Source: an uncultured Lachnospiraceae bacterium
GTDB taxonomy: Bacteria; Bacillota; Clostridia; Lachnospirales; Lachnospiraceae
Direction of reading: 5' to 3'
DNA length: 32,651 nt
Assembly: GCA_947630595.1 (NCBI GenBank)
Contig: CANRIG010000034.1
Location: 1 to 32,651, forward strand
Positions 31,624 to 32,651 of the stretch are shown piece by piece (position 1 is the stretch's first letter; the number at the start of each line of letters is the position of its first letter). Under the pieces are notes generated by a model. That model worked only from the letters and a program-made list of their open reading frames with translations, did not search any database and was not told the DNA's origin. The translations under genes were made by a program, and so were the position numbers.

Positions 31624-32651
31624 ATGAAAAAGAACAAAAACCTCAAAAACAATCTGATCACCTACGGGATGGTCATTGCGGCGTTTATTCTCGTACAGAT
31701 TATGCAGGCCACGGGCCATCTGTCGAGCCTGATGCAGGGCCTGCTCGTGCCGATCTGCGTCTATGTGATTCTGGCGGTTTCCCTGAACCTTGTCGTCGGC
31801 ATTTCCGGCGAGCTGAGCCTCGGACACGCGGGCTTCATGTGCGTGGGCGCGTTCGCGTCCGCATTCTTCACGAAGTGCACGCTGGAGGCGATTCCGGCGG
31901 CGGGCCTGCGCTTTGCGCTTGCGATTCTCATCGGCGCGCTGGCGGCGGCGGTGTTCGGGATTCTCATCGGCATCCCGGTGCTCCGCCTGAAAGGCGACTA
32001 TCTGGCGATCGTGACGCTCGCGTTCGGCGAGATTATCAAGAATGTGATCAACGTTTTCTATGTCGGAAGAGACGCAAACGGCTTCCACTTCTCCATGAAG
32101 GATCAGTTTTCCCTCGGGATGGAGGCGGACGGCAAAATGCTGCTGGGCGGACCGCAGGGCATCACGGGCCTTGCGAAGCAGTCCACGTTTCTGATTGGCA
32201 CGATCCTGATTCTGATTACCCTGTTTATCGTGCTGAACCTGATCGATTCGCGCGACGGGCGCGCGATCATGTCCATCCGCGACAACCGGATTGCGGCGGA
32301 ATCCATCGGGATCAACGTCACAAAATACAAATTGATGGCGTTCACGGTTTCCGCGGCCCTGGCGGGCGTGGCCGGCGCGCTTTACTCGCATAATCTGGCG
32401 ACGCTGCAGGCGACAAAATTCAATTTCAACACGTCGATTCTGGCGCTGGTGTTCGTCGTGCTGGGCGGCATCGGCAATATCCGCGGCTCGGTGATCGCGG
32501 CGGTCATTCTGACGGCGCTGCCGGAGCTGCTGCGTTCCATGGCGGACTACCGCATGCTGATTTATTCGATCGTCCTGATCGCGATGATGCTCTTCAACTG
32601 GGCGCCGAAGGCGCTGGAGTGGAGGGAGCGCTATCTCGGGCGCATCTTCCG
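31624..32651 (+). CDS. livM: Branched-chain amino acid ABC transporter permease LivM (partial)
   Basis: The gene runs off the right end of the window; 342 complete codons are visible. The N-terminus is Lys/Asn-rich (MKKNKNLKNN), followed by membrane helices and the family blocks LNLVVGISGELSLGHAGF, LRLKGDYLAIVTLAFGEI, and the EAA-type loop SIRDNRIAAESIGINVTKYK. LGGIGNIRGSVIAAV lies near the end. The start is nine bases after livH, with only a weak GTGGG ahead of it, so coupling to livH translation is likely. livG and livF are expected to follow beyond the window. Confidence 0.94.
   Translation, partial: MKKNKNLKNNLITYGMVIAAFILVQIMQATGHLSSLMQGLLVPICVYVILAVSLNLVVGISGELSLGHAGFMCVGAFASAFFTKCTLEAIPAAGLRFALAILIGALAAAVFGILIGIPVLRLKGDYLAIVTLAFGEIIKNVINVFYVGRDANGFHFSMKDQFSLGMEADGKMLLGGPQGITGLAKQSTFLIGTILILITLFIVLNLIDSRDGRAIMSIRDNRIAAESIGINVTKYKLMAFTVSAALAGVAGALYSHNLATLQATKFNFNTSILALVFVVLGGIGNIRGSVIAAVILTALPELLRSMADYRMLIYSIVLIAMMLFNWAPKALEWRERYLGRIF

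Noticed and set aside
30739-32391. Long minus-strand frame opposite livH and livM
   Set aside because: An Arg/His/Asp-rich shadow of two conserved permease genes.

Overview
The window looks like a chromosomal segment of a GC-rich member of the Clostridia, most likely Lachnospiraceae. The supporting signs are low-GC-Firmicute expression signals (AGGAGG-type ribosome binding sites, TTGACA/TATAAT promoters at 17 bp spacing), a T-box leader in front of an archaeal-type proS, tRNA genes without encoded CCA, and several small or membrane proteins that resemble Lachnospiraceae DUF families. No database was searched; the family names come from motifs and memory.

Layout. 1-421: tRNA-Asn, tRNA-Glu and tRNA-Cys with a terminator. 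452-1648 (minus): MFS transporter. 1800-4568: a cupin, a zinc-ribbon protein with a long 11-residue-repeat tail, and an iron-type alcohol dehydrogenase. 4561-4830: a tandem hairpin array. 4867-6720: serine acetyltransferase, a small acidic protein and Maf. 6716-6890: a 35-bp tandem array in a convergent spacer. 6883-8965 (minus): two membrane proteins. 9164-12604: a DUF2284-like cysteine-rich protein, an HtrA-like serine protease and GdhA with an attenuator-like leader. 12769-18503: sbcD and sbcC, split by an opposite-strand RelB/PIN toxin-antitoxin pair. 18658-25927: a PP-loop enzyme, an OmpR-type two-component pair, a stand-alone adenylation enzyme, its likely carrier protein and a repeat-bearing protein. 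25932-26642 (minus): a radical-SAM activase. 26643-27524: a regulatory region with a candidate small RNA and the proS T-box. 27525-28964: proS. 29114 to the end: a branched-chain amino acid ABC importer (binding protein, LivH, partial LivM).

How the genes fit together. GdhA and the Liv importer concern amino acid and nitrogen metabolism, and CysE starts cysteine synthesis. SbcCD would process hairpin and palindrome ends in DNA. The adenylation enzyme and carrier protein resemble DltA and DltC, but no DltB or DltD is visible, so what they load, and onto what, is open.

The most striking feature is the density of tandem repetition. Five proteins carry in-frame repeats with unit lengths of 10, 11, 12, 26 and 10 residues, four of them at linkers or loops of otherwise conserved proteins, including both SbcC and SbcD. 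At least seven non-coding spacers carry tandem repeats of 14 to 132 bp. Two of these, a roughly 64-bp array downstream of the alcohol dehydrogenase and a 132-bp array between livK and livH, show changes that preserve RNA structure: a compensatory base pair and wobbles in the first, and an exchange of one GNRA tetraloop for another in the second. These are the best candidates here for undescribed elements.
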